From Lysobacter helvus (GTDB lineage Bacteria > Pseudomonadota > Gammaproteobacteria > Xanthomonadales > Xanthomonadaceae): 64,000 nt of DNA. The DNA is taken from NCBI RefSeq assembly GCF_018406645.1, contig NZ_AP024546.1:992001-1056000 (forward strand). The letters are read 5' to 3'. How positions within the stretch are numbered: the first letter of the stretch is position 1; the number at the start of each line of letters is the position of its first letter. The position numbers were made by a program, and so were the translations under genes. Below the pieces are notes generated by a model. That model saw nothing but the letters and a program-made list of their open reading frames with translations, ran no database searches and was not told where the DNA came from. This document shows positions 31,995-42,130 of this stretch, in pieces.

Positions 31995-32795
31995 TCAACC
32001 GTTGCGACGCAGGCGACGCGCCGCCAGCGCCAGCAGGCCCACGGTGAACGCCGCGAGGAGCAAGGCGTGCGGCAGCGGGTTCACCTGCGCCAGGTCCACC
32101 GCATCCAGCGCGAGCAGGTTGAGGTGGAACGCGGGGAGCACCGGCGCGAACGCCTGCACCGCATGCGGCAGCCCCGACAGCGGGAACCACAGGCCCGACA
32201 GGAACGCCATCGGCAGGTACACCAGGTTGATGATCGCGGGGGCGCCCTGGCCTTTCACCAGCGTGCCGAGCAACAGGCCCAGCGCGCAGAACGGCAGCAC
32301 GCCGGGCAGCTGCACCAGGTACAGGTGCGCGATCTGCGTGGCGGTGAGCGGCAGGTGCGCGACGAACGTGGCGATCAGCACCAGCAACGTCACGACCACG
32401 GCGGCCATCACCACCGCCATCGACATCTTGCCGACCAGGTACGCGGCCGGCGGCATCGGCAACGCGCGCTTCAACGTGAGCAGGCCGTTCTCGCGTTCGG
32501 CCGCCAGCGACACGCCGAAGCCGAACAAACCCGGCGCCATCACGCCGAACGTCGAATACGCGGCGAGGAGATAACGCGCGGCCTCGGCGGAATTGGAACG
32601 CGCCAGGAACACGCCGAACATCAAATAGAAGATCGTCGGGAACATCAGCGTCGGCAGCACGAAGCCCGGGTTGCGGAGGTAGCGCAGGCATTCGCTGCGC
32701 ATTTCCTGCAGGTAGGCGCCGATCACGCGCGCACGCGGCATGGCGCTGGCGGCGGGGCGTTCGGACAGGATCGACAGGTCGGGCACGGTGTTCAT
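31995..32795 (-). CDS. ABC-2 type transporter permease
   Basis: A 266-residue permease with six spans and a cytosolic N-terminus, fitting the ABC-2 family. Useful markers are RNPGFVLPTLMFPTIFYLMFG near 41-60, a periplasmic polar segment, and a second half with LPGVLPFCALGLLLG and PLSGLPHAVQAFAP. The start at 32795 overlaps the ATPase stop by one base (TGATG). Exported substrate unknown; antimicrobials or lipids are typical for DesKR-linked exporters. Confidence 0.88.
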   Translation of the reverse strand: MNTVPDLSILSERPAASAMPRARVIGAYLQEMRSECLRYLRNPGFVLPTLMFPTIFYLMFGVFLARSNSAEAARYLLAAYSTFGVMAPGLFGFGVSLAAERENGLLTLKRALPMPPAAYLVGKMSMAVVMAAVVVTLLVLIATFVAHLPLTATQIAHLYLVQLPGVLPFCALGLLLGTLVKGQGAPAIINLVYLPMAFLSGLWFPLSGLPHAVQAFAPVLPAFHLNLLALDAVDLAQVNPLPHALLLAAFTVGLLALAARRLRRNG

Positions 32796-33715
32796 CAGGC
32801 GGCCTCGCGCAGGGAGGCGACGGCGTCGTCGCGGGTGAGTTCGGTGAAGGCCTCGGCCAGGCCGGCGGCGCGCACTTCGAGCGCGGACAGCGTGTCGTCG
32901 AGCGCCAGCAGGCGGCGCACCACGGCCTCGGCGTGTTCGGTGGCGATGCACAGGCGATCGCCTTCCAGCGTGGCTTCGACGACGCCCGGCCAATCGGCCA
33001 CGTCGGTCGGCGACAGCGTCGTGTTGCACCGCACGCGCTTCATCGACACGCGCGCACGCAACGCATCGACGCTGCCTTCGCTGATGATGCGGCCGCGCGC
33101 CATCACGCACACGCGGTCGGCCAGCGCTTCGGCTTCCTCGAGGTAATGCGTGGTGAGCACCACGCCGTTGCCTTCGGCGACGAGGTGGCGGATGGCGGCC
33201 CACAAGGTCTGGCGCGCCTGGATGTCCATGCCGACGGTGGGTTCGTCGAGGAACAGCAGCTTCGGCCGGCCGCACAGCGCGAGCGCGAACTGCACGCGCC
33301 GCTGCTGGCCGCCGGACAACTTGCCGTACGGACGCTTGAGCAGGTCGGCCACGCCGGCCAGGTCCGCGCTTTCCTGCACGGTGCGCGGCGACGGGTAATA
33401 GCTGGCGGTGAGGCGAATCAGCTCGCCGACGCGCAACGTCGCCGGCAACTGCGCGTCCTGCAGCATCACGCCGATGTTGCGGCGCGCGGCGATGTCCTGC
33501 GGATCGCGGCCGAACAGTTCGACCGTGCCCGCATCGGCGCGCAGCAGCCCGAGCAGCAGGCCGATCGCGGTCGTCTTGCCCGCGCCGTTGGGCCCGAGCA
33601 GCGCCAGCAGTTCGCCGCCGCGCAGCGCGAGGTCCACGCCGTCGAGGGCCTTGATCTTCCCGTAGGACTTGCTGGCGTGGTGCAGGCGCGCCAGGACGGC
33701 GTCGGCGGTGCGCAT
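32795..33715 (-). CDS. ABC transporter ATPase (drug/lipid exporter type)
   Basis: A 306-residue ATPase: Walker A GPNGAGKTT near 42-50, Q-loop in VMLQDAQ, signature LSGGQQRR near 135, Walker B LLFLDEP and H-loop TTHYLEEAE. A C-terminal extension of about 90 residues is common in ABC-2 ATPases. It is the first gene of the operon ATPase-permease-kinase-regulator. The start at 33715 (MRTADAV) is chosen over the open frame that reaches 33853, which runs into operator-like DNA. Confidence 0.9.
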   Translation of the reverse strand: MRTADAVLARLHHASKSYGKIKALDGVDLALRGGELLALLGPNGAGKTTAIGLLLGLLRADAGTVELFGRDPQDIAARRNIGVMLQDAQLPATLRVGELIRLTASYYPSPRTVQESADLAGVADLLKRPYGKLSGGQQRRVQFALALCGRPKLLFLDEPTVGMDIQARQTLWAAIRHLVAEGNGVVLTTHYLEEAEALADRVCVMARGRIISEGSVDALRARVSMKRVRCNTTLSPTDVADWPGVVEATLEGDRLCIATEHAEAVVRRLLALDDTLSALEVRAAGLAEAFTELTRDDAVASLREAA

Positions 33716-33776
33716 CGCGATGCTCCGGTATTGGATGGTGGAAGCATCGTCCCGCCACGGGGCCAATGGCGGCAGT

Positions 33777-33883
33777 CGCGTGTCACACGCCAAGCAGGTG
33801 ACAGACGTCAGGTGACGCGAGGGGTGGCCGGCCGTAGCCTGCGATCCCGTCAATGGCGCGTGTCACCGGCCACGGTCACACTA
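33777..33883. promoter_or_regulatory. cluster of TGTCAC/GTGACA half-sites between divergent ABC operons
   Basis: In the 198-bp divergent gap the hexamer TGTCAC or its complement occurs at 33781-33786, 33798-33803 and 33861-33866, with partial forms at 33812-33816 and near 33875. The decamer CGCGTGTCAC occurs twice, 80 bp apart (33777 and 33857). A TGAC-4-GTCA inverted repeat lies at 33799-33810. Such a cluster suits a dimeric regulator controlling both operons. The linked response regulator is one candidate; this is inference. Confidence 0.5.
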
Positions 33884-33913
33884 AGCCCCTTCCCCACGTC
33901 AAGGCTCCCTGCA

Positions 33914-35170
33914 ATGCCCGCATCCGCCGACCTCCTCAAGGAACTGCGCATCGACCGAAGCGCACCGCCGCCTGCGCCGCCGTCGCGCAAGCGCTGGGCG
34001 TTGCTGGCCGTGTTCGGCGGCGCGATCGCGGCGATCGTGGGCGCGTGGGCCGCGATGGGCCACGGCGGCGCGACCGAAGTGGAGACCGCGCAGGTCACCG
34101 CGATCGGCGGCAGCGGCGGCGGCAATGCCACGGCGGTGCTCGATGCCACCGGCTATGTCGTCGCGCGCCGCATGGCCACCGTGTCGGCGAAGATCACCGG
34201 CAAGGTGCGCGAAGTGCTGATCGAAGAAGGCCAGCACGTCGAAGCCGGCCAGGTGATGGCCACGCTCGATCCGATCGACGCCGATGCGCAACGCGCGCTC
34301 GCGGCGTCGCAAGTGGCGATGGCGCAAAGCCAGGTCGGCAGCATCGATGCGCAGCTGCGCGAAGCCGAAGCGAACGTCGTGCGCCTGAATGGCTTGATCA
34401 AGCAGCAGCTCGTCTCGCGCGCCGCCTACGACCAGGCCGTCGCCGAACGCGATTCGTTGCGCGCGCAGCGCAACACCACGCAACGCCAGGCCGCGGTCGC
34501 CGGCAACCAGCTGCGCATCGCCGACCAGAACATCGACAACACCGTGGTGCGCGCGCCGTTCGCCGGCGTGGTGATCGCCAAGGCCGCGCAGCCGGGCGAG
34601 ATGGTCTCGCCGCTGTCGGCCGGTGGCGGCTTCACGCGCACGGGCATCGGCACCGTGGTCGACATGGATTCGCTGGAAGTCGAAGTGGAAGTCGGCGAAG
34701 CCTTCATCGGCCGCGTGAAGCCGAAGATGCCGGTCGAGTCCACGCTCAACGCGTATCCCGACTGGAAGATCCCCGGCGAAGTCATCGCGATCATCCCCGC
34801 CGCCGACCGCGGCAAGGCGACGGTGAAAGTGCGCGTGGGCATGAACGTGCGCGACCCGCGCATCGTGCCGGACATGGGCGTGCGCGTGAGCTTCCTGGAA
34901 GCGGCACGCCCGGCCACCGCGCAGAAGACCAACCCCGGCGTGCTCGCGCCGGCAGGCGCGATCGTGCAGCGCGACGGCAAGGACGTGGCGTTCGTGGTCG
35001 ATGGCGAGAAGGCGCAGCTGCGCGCGGTGAAGGTCGGCCGCACGCTCGGCGACGATCGCGAAGTCACCGAAGGCCTGAGCGGCGGCGACACCGTCGTGGT
35101 GTCCCCGCCCGAATCGCTGGCCGACGGCGCGCGCGTCAAGCCGAAGGCCGCCGAAGCCGAATCGCAGTAA
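33914..35170 (+). CDS. HlyD/MacA-type periplasmic adaptor protein
   Basis: A 418-residue membrane-fusion protein. A cytosolic N-terminus (about 25), one span (28-48), a lipoyl-like half (YVVARRMATVSAKITGKVREVLIEEGQHVEAGQ), a coiled-coil hairpin (about 130-220), the second lipoyl half (TVVRAPFAGVVIAKAAQPGEM) and beta-barrel/membrane-proximal domains. It bridges inner-membrane permease and outer-membrane channel in tripartite efflux. The next three genes encode a LolD-type ATPase and two permeases. The start at 33914 has a usable spacing but a weak ribosome site. Confidence 0.9.
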   Translation: MPASADLLKELRIDRSAPPPAPPSRKRWALLAVFGGAIAAIVGAWAAMGHGGATEVETAQVTAIGGSGGGNATAVLDATGYVVARRMATVSAKITGKVREVLIEEGQHVEAGQVMATLDPIDADAQRALAASQVAMAQSQVGSIDAQLREAEANVVRLNGLIKQQLVSRAAYDQAVAERDSLRAQRNTTQRQAAVAGNQLRIADQNIDNTVVRAPFAGVVIAKAAQPGEMVSPLSAGGGFTRTGIGTVVDMDSLEVEVEVGEAFIGRVKPKMPVESTLNAYPDWKIPGEVIAIIPAADRGKATVKVRVGMNVRDPRIVPDMGVRVSFLEAARPATAQKTNPGVLAPAGAIVQRDGKDVAFVVDGEKAQLRAVKVGRTLGDDREVTEGLSGGDTVVVSPPESLADGARVKPKAAEAESQ

Positions 35171-35213
35171 CGCATTCCACCCTTCCCGAACCCCCGCACC
35201 CCCGGAGCCAGGC

Positions 35214-35912
<699 letters not shown>

Positions 35913-35931
35913 GCCAGGCCCGGAGCCCGCG

Positions 35932-37095
35932 ATGAAATATTTCCACTTGATCTGGGCGGCGCTGTTCCGCAGCAGGACGCGGACCTTCCTCACGCTGTTC
36001 TCGGTGATGACCGCCTTCTTCCTGTTCGGCATGCTCGACTCGGTGCGCGTCGCCTTCAATTCCGGCGGCAGCGTCACCGGCGCCAATCGCATGATCGCCT
36101 CGTCGCGCCTGTCGCTGACGCAGATGCTGCCGTACTCGCTCGACCCGCAGATCCGCGCGATCCCGGGCGTGAAGAAGTCCTCGTACGCCGCGTGGTTCGG
36201 CGGCATCTACAAGGATCCGAAGAACTTCTTCCCCAACTTCTCCGTCGGCCCCGGTTACCTCGACGTGTATCCGGAATTCATCCTGCCGGCCGACCAGCGC
36301 AAGGCGTGGGAAGCCGATCGCACCGGCGCGATCGTCGGCGAGACGCTGGCGAAGCGGCACGGCTGGAAAGTCGGCGACGTGATCCCGTTGCAGGCCACGA
36401 TCTTCCCGACCAAGGGCAGTAACGACTGGTCGTTCAAGCTCGACGGCATCTTCAAGGTCAAGGACGAGAAGCAGAAGGCCGGCCAGGAAAGCGTGCTGCT
36501 CTTCCACTGGAACTACTTCGACGAGGCCAACGACTACGTCAAGGGCCGCGTGGGCTGGTACATCCTGCAGCTCGACGACGCCAGCCACGCAGACCGCGTG
36601 TCCAAGGCCGTCGATGCGTTGTCGGCCAACTCCGACCACGAGACCAAGACACAGACCGAACAGGCGTTCAACCAAGCCTTCATCAAGCAGATCGGCGACA
36701 TCGGGTTGATCGTCACCGCGATCATGGGTGCGGTGTTCTTCACCCTGTTGCTGCTGACCGGCAACACGATGGCGCAGGCGGTGCGCGAACGCATTCCGGA
36801 ACTGGCGGTGCTCAAGACCATCGGTTTCAGCAATCGGAGCGTGCTGATGCTGGTGCTCGGCGAGTCGGTGTTGCTGGTGGCGATCGGTGCGGTGCTGGGC
36901 CTGGCGCTCGCGCCGCTGGCGATGATCGCCACGACGAAGGGCAGCGGCGGCTTCATCCAGTTGCCGTCGAGCCTGCCGCCGGAAAGCTGGGTCACCGGCC
37001 TGTTGCTGATGCTGGCCTTCGGCGTGCTCGCCGGCCTGCTGCCCGCATTGCGTGCGATGCGCCTGAACATCGTCGATGCCCTCGCGGGCCGCTGA
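35932..37095 (+). CDS. FtsX/MacB-type ABC permease (first)
   Basis: A 387-residue permease of the mechanotransmission type: span 1 near 17-38, a large periplasmic domain (about 40-250), then three spans (about 260-285, 305-335, 350-375) with ERIPELAVLKTIGFS, the canonical cytosolic motif. This pattern (4 spans) matches MacB/FtsX. It lies 19 bp after the ATPase gene. Together with the next gene it gives a heterodimeric permease. Confidence 0.9.
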   Translation: MKYFHLIWAALFRSRTRTFLTLFSVMTAFFLFGMLDSVRVAFNSGGSVTGANRMIASSRLSLTQMLPYSLDPQIRAIPGVKKSSYAAWFGGIYKDPKNFFPNFSVGPGYLDVYPEFILPADQRKAWEADRTGAIVGETLAKRHGWKVGDVIPLQATIFPTKGSNDWSFKLDGIFKVKDEKQKAGQESVLLFHWNYFDEANDYVKGRVGWYILQLDDASHADRVSKAVDALSANSDHETKTQTEQAFNQAFIKQIGDIGLIVTAIMGAVFFTLLLLTGNTMAQAVRERIPELAVLKTIGFSNRSVLMLVLGESVLLVAIGAVLGLALAPLAMIATTKGSGGFIQLPSSLPPESWVTGLLLMLAFGVLAGLLPALRAMRLNIVDALAGR

Positions 37096-37105
37096 GGAGA
37101 CTCCT

Positions 37106-38422
37106 ATGTCGAAGTCGAAACGTTTCTTCTCCGGCCTGCTCACGATCGTGGCCCTGGTCGCCGCGCTCGTCGTGTGGTCGATGCTGCCGTGGTTCGGCGT
37201 GCTCGCGATCGCGGTCGCGGTCGCCGCGTGGCTCGCCTTCACGCGTAGCGGTGCGATCGCACTCGCCGCCACGCGCATCGGCATCGCGGGCTTGCCGCAA
37301 CGCTGGGGTGCGTCGTCGGTGATCGTGATCGGCATCGCCGGCGTGGTCGGCGTGCTGGTGGCGATGCTCGCGATGGGCGAAGGCTTCAAGGCCACGCTGT
37401 CCAACACCGGCGGCACCGACACCGCGATCATCCTGCGCGGCGGTTCGCAAGCCGAGACCAACTCGGTGATCACGCGCGACCAGGTGCCGCTGATTTCCGG
37501 CCTGCCGGGCATCGCGCGCGGCGCCGACGGTCAGCCGGTTTCGTCGCCGGAGCTCTCGCAGGTGGTCAACCTGCAGAGCAAGGCCGACGGCACCGACACC
37601 AACGTGCAGTTCCGCGGCGTGGGTCCTGCGGCATGGGCGTTGCGTCCGAAGCTGAAGATCGTGGAAGGCCGCAAGTTCGGCCCGGGCCTGCGCGAGATGG
37701 TGGTCGGTCGCGGTGCGCAGAAGCAGTTCGCCAACCTCGACGTCGGCAAGCAGGTCAAGCTGGCCAACCAGGTGTGGACGGTGGTGGGCGCGTTCGAGTC
37801 GGGCGATTCGAACGAGTCGGAACTGTGGGCGGACGTCGACGTGCTCGGCCCCGCGTACCAGCGCCAGGCCTTCCAGTCAGTGACCGTGAAGCTGGATGGC
37901 AAGAACGGCTTCAAGCAGTTGTCCGCCGGCCTCGCCGCGGATCCGCGCCTGAAGCTCGACGCGATGACCACGCACGATTACTACGCCAAGCAGTCGGAAG
38001 GCCTGACGAAGTTCCTCTCCGTCCTCGGCATCGTGATCGGTTCGATCATGGCGGTGGGCGCGATCTTCGGTGCGCTCAACTCGATGTACGCCGCCGTCGC
38101 GGGTCGCTCGCGCGAAATCGCGACGATGCGTGCGCTGGGCTTCCGCGGCGTGCCGGTCGTCACCGCGGTGATGCTGGAAACGATGCTGCTCGCGCTGGTC
38201 GGCGGCATCATCGGCGCGCTGATCGCGTGGGTCGTGTTCAACGGCCACACCGTGTCGACGCTGGGCAACAACTTCAGCCAGGTGGTGTTCCAGTTCCGCG
38301 TCTCGCCGCAGTTGCTGTGGACGGGACTGAAGTGGGCGCTGGGCATCGGGTTGGTCGGTGGGTTGTTCCCGGCGTTGCGGGCGGCGCGACTCCCGGTGAC
38401 GGAGGCCTTGCGCGCCGGTTGA
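37106..38422 (+). CDS. FtsX/MacB-type ABC permease (second)
   Basis: A 438-residue partner permease. Two N-terminal spans (about 8-50 and 77-95), a periplasmic domain, three C-terminal spans with the motif GRSREIATMRALGFR near 345, which matches ERIPELAVLKTIGF in the other permease. The start at 37106 has GAGGAG upstream; 10 bp separate it from the first permease. It is the last gene of the operon and is followed by a strong terminator. Confidence 0.9.
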   Translation: MSKSKRFFSGLLTIVALVAALVVWSMLPWFGVLAIAVAVAAWLAFTRSGAIALAATRIGIAGLPQRWGASSVIVIGIAGVVGVLVAMLAMGEGFKATLSNTGGTDTAIILRGGSQAETNSVITRDQVPLISGLPGIARGADGQPVSSPELSQVVNLQSKADGTDTNVQFRGVGPAAWALRPKLKIVEGRKFGPGLREMVVGRGAQKQFANLDVGKQVKLANQVWTVVGAFESGDSNESELWADVDVLGPAYQRQAFQSVTVKLDGKNGFKQLSAGLAADPRLKLDAMTTHDYYAKQSEGLTKFLSVLGIVIGSIMAVGAIFGALNSMYAAVAGRSREIATMRALGFRGVPVVTAVMLETMLLALVGGIIGALIAWVVFNGHTVSTLGNNFSQVVFQFRVSPQLLWTGLKWALGIGLVGGLFPALRAARLPVTEALRAG

Positions 38423-38442
38423 TCGCAAACCGTGTCGAAGAG

Positions 38443-38471
38443 CGGGCGGCCTCGGCCGCCCGTTTTCTTTT
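38443..38471 (+). terminator. rho-independent terminator after the HlyD-ABC operon
   Basis: A perfect 9-bp GC-rich stem (CGGGCGGCC facing its complement) is followed by TTTTCTTTT. It ends the plus-strand operon that starts at 33914, 21 bp after the last stop codon. The T-run is the longest such signal in the window. Confidence 0.85.
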
Positions 38472-38522
38472 GCGGTGCGGATTGCCGGTACGATCCGCGA
38501 CGGGATCGGGGAGCGTTGACGA

Positions 38523-39449
38523 ATGCAGGATTGGGGCGGGGTGCTGGTCGTTGTGTGCGCGCTGGGCGCGGTGTTCGCGATTTTCCGCTTGCAGCGCAGG
38601 GCGAAGGCAAGCGCCGCAATCCGGAACGCGGCATCGATCGCCGCGCTGGCGAATGCGCAGCGTTTCGAGGCGCGCAGCCGTCGCTGGGTCAACGTCGTGG
38701 CGCTGCTGGTGCTCGGCATTGCGCTCGTCATGCTGGGATGGGGCGCGTACGTGATGACGCGCACCGGGACATGGATCGGCGCCGTCGTCGTCATGTCGAC
38801 GGGCATCGCGCTGCTGGCGTGGATGCTCGCGAGCATCCCGCGCATCGTGCGCAACGAACCGATGTTGTCGATGGACGCGCGCGGGCTGTATTGCGTCAAC
38901 CTGGGCCGCATTCCGTGGACGGAGATCCTGGCGATCGCGTGGACCGTGCGCCAAGTGAAGAACGGCGAGCTCAACCAGCTGGAACTGCTGCTGCGCAAGC
39001 CGGCACGCTACCTGGACGGCGCGCCCTGGCGCGTGCGCCTGCTGAAACGCCGCTGGCGCACGCAGCAGCCCCGCTACGGCGAATTCAATCTCTCGATGGA
39101 CTCGCTCGACAAGGCGCCCGCGGTCATCCACGCCGCGGTGCTGCATTTCCGCGAACAGGTGCAGCCGCCGCTGGCCATGCTATGGCGCGCGGGCATGGAT
39201 GACCGGCAGGTCGATGTGATGCTGGAATTCGCACAGCGCCAGGCCGACATCGAGCAGGCCCTGCGCTCGAGCGATCCTGCGCAGGTGCGCGATGCGATGG
39301 CGCGCGTCGCCGTGCTGGAGCGCGAGGGCGATGCCGCACTGGAAGAAGCCGCCGTCCATGCGAAGCGAACGCAACGCAAGACCTGGCTATGGAATGCATT
39401 CGTGTTCGCGCTGGTGCTCGTGGCGCTGGTGATCAAGGTCACGCACTGA
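38523..39449 (+). CDS. membrane protein of unknown function
   Basis: A 308-residue protein. One span at 5-22, two spans at about 55-75 and 82-105, a soluble domain of about 170 residues with a beta-rich start (MDARGLYCVNLGRIPWTEILAIAWT), a helical region (QADIEQALRSSDPAQVRDAM) and one C-terminal span. The segment after the spans has a pleckstrin-like look, as in some small bacterial membrane proteins, but no name is justified. It stands alone after the terminator. Confidence 0.7.
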   Translation: MQDWGGVLVVVCALGAVFAIFRLQRRAKASAAIRNAASIAALANAQRFEARSRRWVNVVALLVLGIALVMLGWGAYVMTRTGTWIGAVVVMSTGIALLAWMLASIPRIVRNEPMLSMDARGLYCVNLGRIPWTEILAIAWTVRQVKNGELNQLELLLRKPARYLDGAPWRVRLLKRRWRTQQPRYGEFNLSMDSLDKAPAVIHAAVLHFREQVQPPLAMLWRAGMDDRQVDVMLEFAQRQADIEQALRSSDPAQVRDAMARVAVLEREGDAALEEAAVHAKRTQRKTWLWNAFVFALVLVALVIKVTH

Positions 39450-39452
39450 TCA

Positions 39453-39704
39453 TCAGGCGCTTGCCGCCGCGCATCCATCCGGCTTGCGCACCCGCTCCGT
39501 CGACGCCGGATACTTCACCAGCAGATGCGCCGCGCGCCTGGGCCGCGGCGCGAACGTCCCGCCGCAGTTCGGGCACCGGCCCTTGAGCACGCCGGTGGCG
39601 CAGTCGGCGCAGAACGTGCATTCGAACGAACAGATCAGCGCGTCGTGCGCGTCGGGCGGCAGGTCCTTGTCGCAGCATTCGCAGTTCGGGCGCATCTGCA
39701 GCAT
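39453..39704 (-). CDS. DUF1272 zinc-binding protein
   Basis: An 83-residue protein with the DUF1272 cysteine pattern: CECCDKDLPP near the start, CSFECTFCADC in the middle and CPNCGG near 45, which can bind two zinc ions. A basic tail (RPRRAAHLL) follows. The start is 39704; a second ATG at 39695 is possible. It lies 11 bp after the RarD-type gene and is the last gene in that unit. The role of DUF1272 is not known. Confidence 0.85.
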   Translation of the reverse strand: MLQMRPNCECCDKDLPPDAHDALICSFECTFCADCATGVLKGRCPNCGGTFAPRPRRAAHLLVKYPASTERVRKPDGCAAASA

Positions 39705-39715
39705 TCGCGGAATCC

Positions 39716-40657
39716 TTAGCGGGTGGCGGGCGCCGCCGCAATGGTGGGCGCGCTGGTGCGGCGCGAGCGCAGCACGCCATCGATGGCGAAGATCGCCAGC
39801 GCGATCCAGATGAAGGCGAACCCGATCGCGCGGTCGCGGTCGAAGGCTTCGTGGAAGACGAACACGCCGATCAGGAACTGCATCGTCGGCGCGACGTACT
39901 GCAGCAGGCCGACGACCGACAACGGCACGCGCCGCACGGCGTACGCGAAGCCCACCAGCGGCAGCGCGGTAAGCGCACCGCTGACGATCAGCAGCACGCT
40001 GGTCCACGCGCCGTAACCGCCGGCGGATTGCGCCACGAAGAAGCCGCCCTGCCCGTGCCATTGGCTCCAGCCGAGCAACACGATGGCCGGCAGCAGCAGG
40101 TACGCGCCTTCGACGCCGAGGCCCGGGATCGATTCGACCGACGCGAGCTTGCGGATCAGGCCATACAGCGCGAACGACGCGGCGAGCGCGAGCGCGATCC
40201 ACGGCAACTGGCCGAAGCGCAACGTCAGCCACGCAACACCGACGGTGGCGATCGCGACCGACACCCACTGCGCACGGCCGAGGCGCTCGCGCAGCAGCAC
40301 GACGCCCAGCAACACGTTGAGCAGCGGATTGATGAAGTACCCGAGGCTCGATTCGACGACGTGCCCCGCGTTGACGGCCCAGATGTACAGGCCCCAGTTG
40401 AACCCGATCAGCAGGCCGCTCAGCCCGAGCATCCACCACACGCGCGGTTTCGCGAGCGCGGCGCGCAGCCAGCCGCGGCCCTGCGTCCAGGTGAGGTAGG
40501 CGCCGACGATCACCGCGCTCCACGCAATCCGGTGCAGCACGATCTGCAGCGACGGCACGTCCTTCAGCATGTGCCACCACAGCGGCATCACGCCCCACAG
40601 CAGGAAGGAACCGACGGCGATCAGCAGGCCGCGGCGGTCGAGGCCGGGGTTGGTCAT
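39716..40657 (-). CDS. RarD/EamA-type transporter
   Basis: A 313-residue permease with ten spans in two EamA halves, RarD-type (starts GLLIAVGSFLLWGVMPLWWHML, and NWGLYIWAVNAGHVVESSLGYFIN-type motif mid-half). Members export amino acids or metabolites (chloramphenicol sensitivity for RarD is historical). Its start overlaps the YedA-like gene stop by 4 bp, so the two EamA proteins and the DinB-like gene form an operon. Substrate unknown. Confidence 0.88.
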   Translation of the reverse strand: MTNPGLDRRGLLIAVGSFLLWGVMPLWWHMLKDVPSLQIVLHRIAWSAVIVGAYLTWTQGRGWLRAALAKPRVWWMLGLSGLLIGFNWGLYIWAVNAGHVVESSLGYFINPLLNVLLGVVLLRERLGRAQWVSVAIATVGVAWLTLRFGQLPWIALALAASFALYGLIRKLASVESIPGLGVEGAYLLLPAIVLLGWSQWHGQGGFFVAQSAGGYGAWTSVLLIVSGALTALPLVGFAYAVRRVPLSVVGLLQYVAPTMQFLIGVFVFHEAFDRDRAIGFAFIWIALAIFAIDGVLRSRRTSAPTIAAAPATR

Positions 40658-41601
40658 GCGACGGGCTCTTCGGCGGGGGCGTCGACGTTGGTCTCGCGCG
40701 CGGGTTTCGCGGGCGTCGCGCTGCGCGCCTTCGCCAGCGTGATCAACACCACGCCGACCAGGATCACCGCCATCGCGCCGAGGTCGTGCTGGGTGAACAC
40801 TTCGCCGCCGATCAGCGCGCCGATCAGCACCGCGAGCGGCGGGTTGACGTACGCATAGCTGGTGGCGAGCGCGGGCCGCACGTGGTGCAGCAGCCAGATG
40901 TAGGCGGTGAAGCCGAAGATCGAACCGGCGACGACGAGGTACAGCATCGCGGCGGTCGCGCTCGCACTCGGCATCGTGGTGATGCGTTCGCCGTGCAGCA
41001 GCGCGGCGAGCACGAGCCACAAGGTGCCGGCGAGCATCTGGCCCGCGGCGGCCATGAAGGGTTCCGGCAGGTCCTGGTCGCGGCTCCAGATCGAACCCCA
41101 CGCCCAGGCGAGCGGCGCGATGATCAGGCAGACCAGGCCGAGCGGCGAACCGGAGAGTTCTCCGCCGATGCCGAGCCAGATCACGCCGAGGAAACCGATC
41201 ACCAGCCCCGCCCATTCCATGCGCGTGGGATGGCGGCCGCGCAGCATCGCGAACACGCCGGCGAACAACGGCATCGACGCGACCGCGATCGCGGCGAGGC
41301 CGGAGCCGACCTGCGTCTCCGCCAGGTTCACCATCGCGTTGGACAGCACGACCATGAAGATCGAGAGCTTCGCGAGCACGATCCATTGCTTGCGCGTCGG
41401 CGGCGGCGTGCCGCGGAAGCGCAGCACGGCGTACATCAGCGAACCGGCCAGCGCCATGCGGATCGCGGCGAGCAGGAACGGGGGATAGCCCTGCAGCGCG
41501 AAGCGGATGGCGAGGTACGTCGATCCCCACAACACGTACACCGCGGCGAGCGCGAGGCCGATGGCGAGGGCGGACGCGGGCTTGATGGGGGACGCGCTCA
41601 T
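40654..41601 (-). CDS. EamA-family transporter (YedA-like)
   Basis: A 315-residue permease with ten spans in two EamA repeats (YVLWGSTYLAIRFALQGYPP at the start; second half with AGSIFGFTAYIWLLHHVRP). This start motif is the YedA signature. It ends with a polar, Pro/Ala-rich tail. It is coupled on both sides by ATGA overlaps, to the DinB-like gene upstream and RarD-like gene downstream. Likely an amino-acid or metabolite exporter regulated by the neighbouring Lrp-type regulator. Confidence 0.9.
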   Translation of the reverse strand: MSASPIKPASALAIGLALAAVYVLWGSTYLAIRFALQGYPPFLLAAIRMALAGSLMYAVLRFRGTPPPTRKQWIVLAKLSIFMVVLSNAMVNLAETQVGSGLAAIAVASMPLFAGVFAMLRGRHPTRMEWAGLVIGFLGVIWLGIGGELSGSPLGLVCLIIAPLAWAWGSIWSRDQDLPEPFMAAAGQMLAGTLWLVLAALLHGERITTMPSASATAAMLYLVVAGSIFGFTAYIWLLHHVRPALATSYAYVNPPLAVLIGALIGGEVFTQHDLGAMAVILVGVVLITLAKARSATPAKPARETNVDAPAEEPVA

Positions 41602-42089
41602 CGGGTCGGGCTCTCGATCTGGCCGGCGAGCCATTGCAGGCCCGCGAGGTGTTGCTGGTCGTGGCTGCACAGGAAGTGCATCAATCCGCGCAGCGTGGTG
41701 GGGCCGTAGCCGTCGAAGTGCGCGGGGCGCGCGAAGTCGGCGGGCGACAAGGCGGTGAGCAGCGCGATCGTTTCCGCGCGCGCCTGGGCGAAGTCGGCCA
41801 GCGCCTGCGCCGCCGTGCCGCGTTGGCCACGCGCATCGGCGAGCGCGTAGCTGTCGATGTCGGCGAGCAGCGGCGTGGCTTCCTGCAACGTGCGACGGAA
41901 GCGCACGTGGTAACCCTCGCGCTCGATGTCGTGCACGTGCCACAGCTGCGCGAGCGGGCCGAAGCGTTCGCTCGGGCAGCCTTCCCAGGACGCCGGGACG
42001 AAATCGGCGCGGGATTCGGGGATGACGGCGTAGTGCGCGCGCAATTCCTGCGGGAAGCGCACGAGGGCCGCGAGGGTGGGGTCCTGCAT
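41598..42089 (-). CDS. DinB-like metal-dependent protein
   Basis: A 163-residue helical protein of the DinB/YfiT superfamily. Candidate metal ligands are His51 in QLWHVHDIEREGYH and the late pair in CSHDQQHLAG. Such proteins often transfer or conjugate small thiols; reaction here unknown. It is first in the operon and diverges from the Lrp/AsnC gene, so it probably shares the operators between them. Confidence 0.75.
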   Translation of the reverse strand: MQDPTLAALVRFPQELRAHYAVIPESRADFVPASWEGCPSERFGPLAQLWHVHDIEREGYHVRFRRTLQEATPLLADIDSYALADARGQRGTAAQALADFAQARAETIALLTALSPADFARPAHFDGYGPTTLRGLMHFLCSHDQQHLAGLQWLAGQIESPTR

Positions 42090-42130
42090 GGGCGACAGCC
42101 TAGCGAGACGTCCAGCATTGCGTTTGAAAA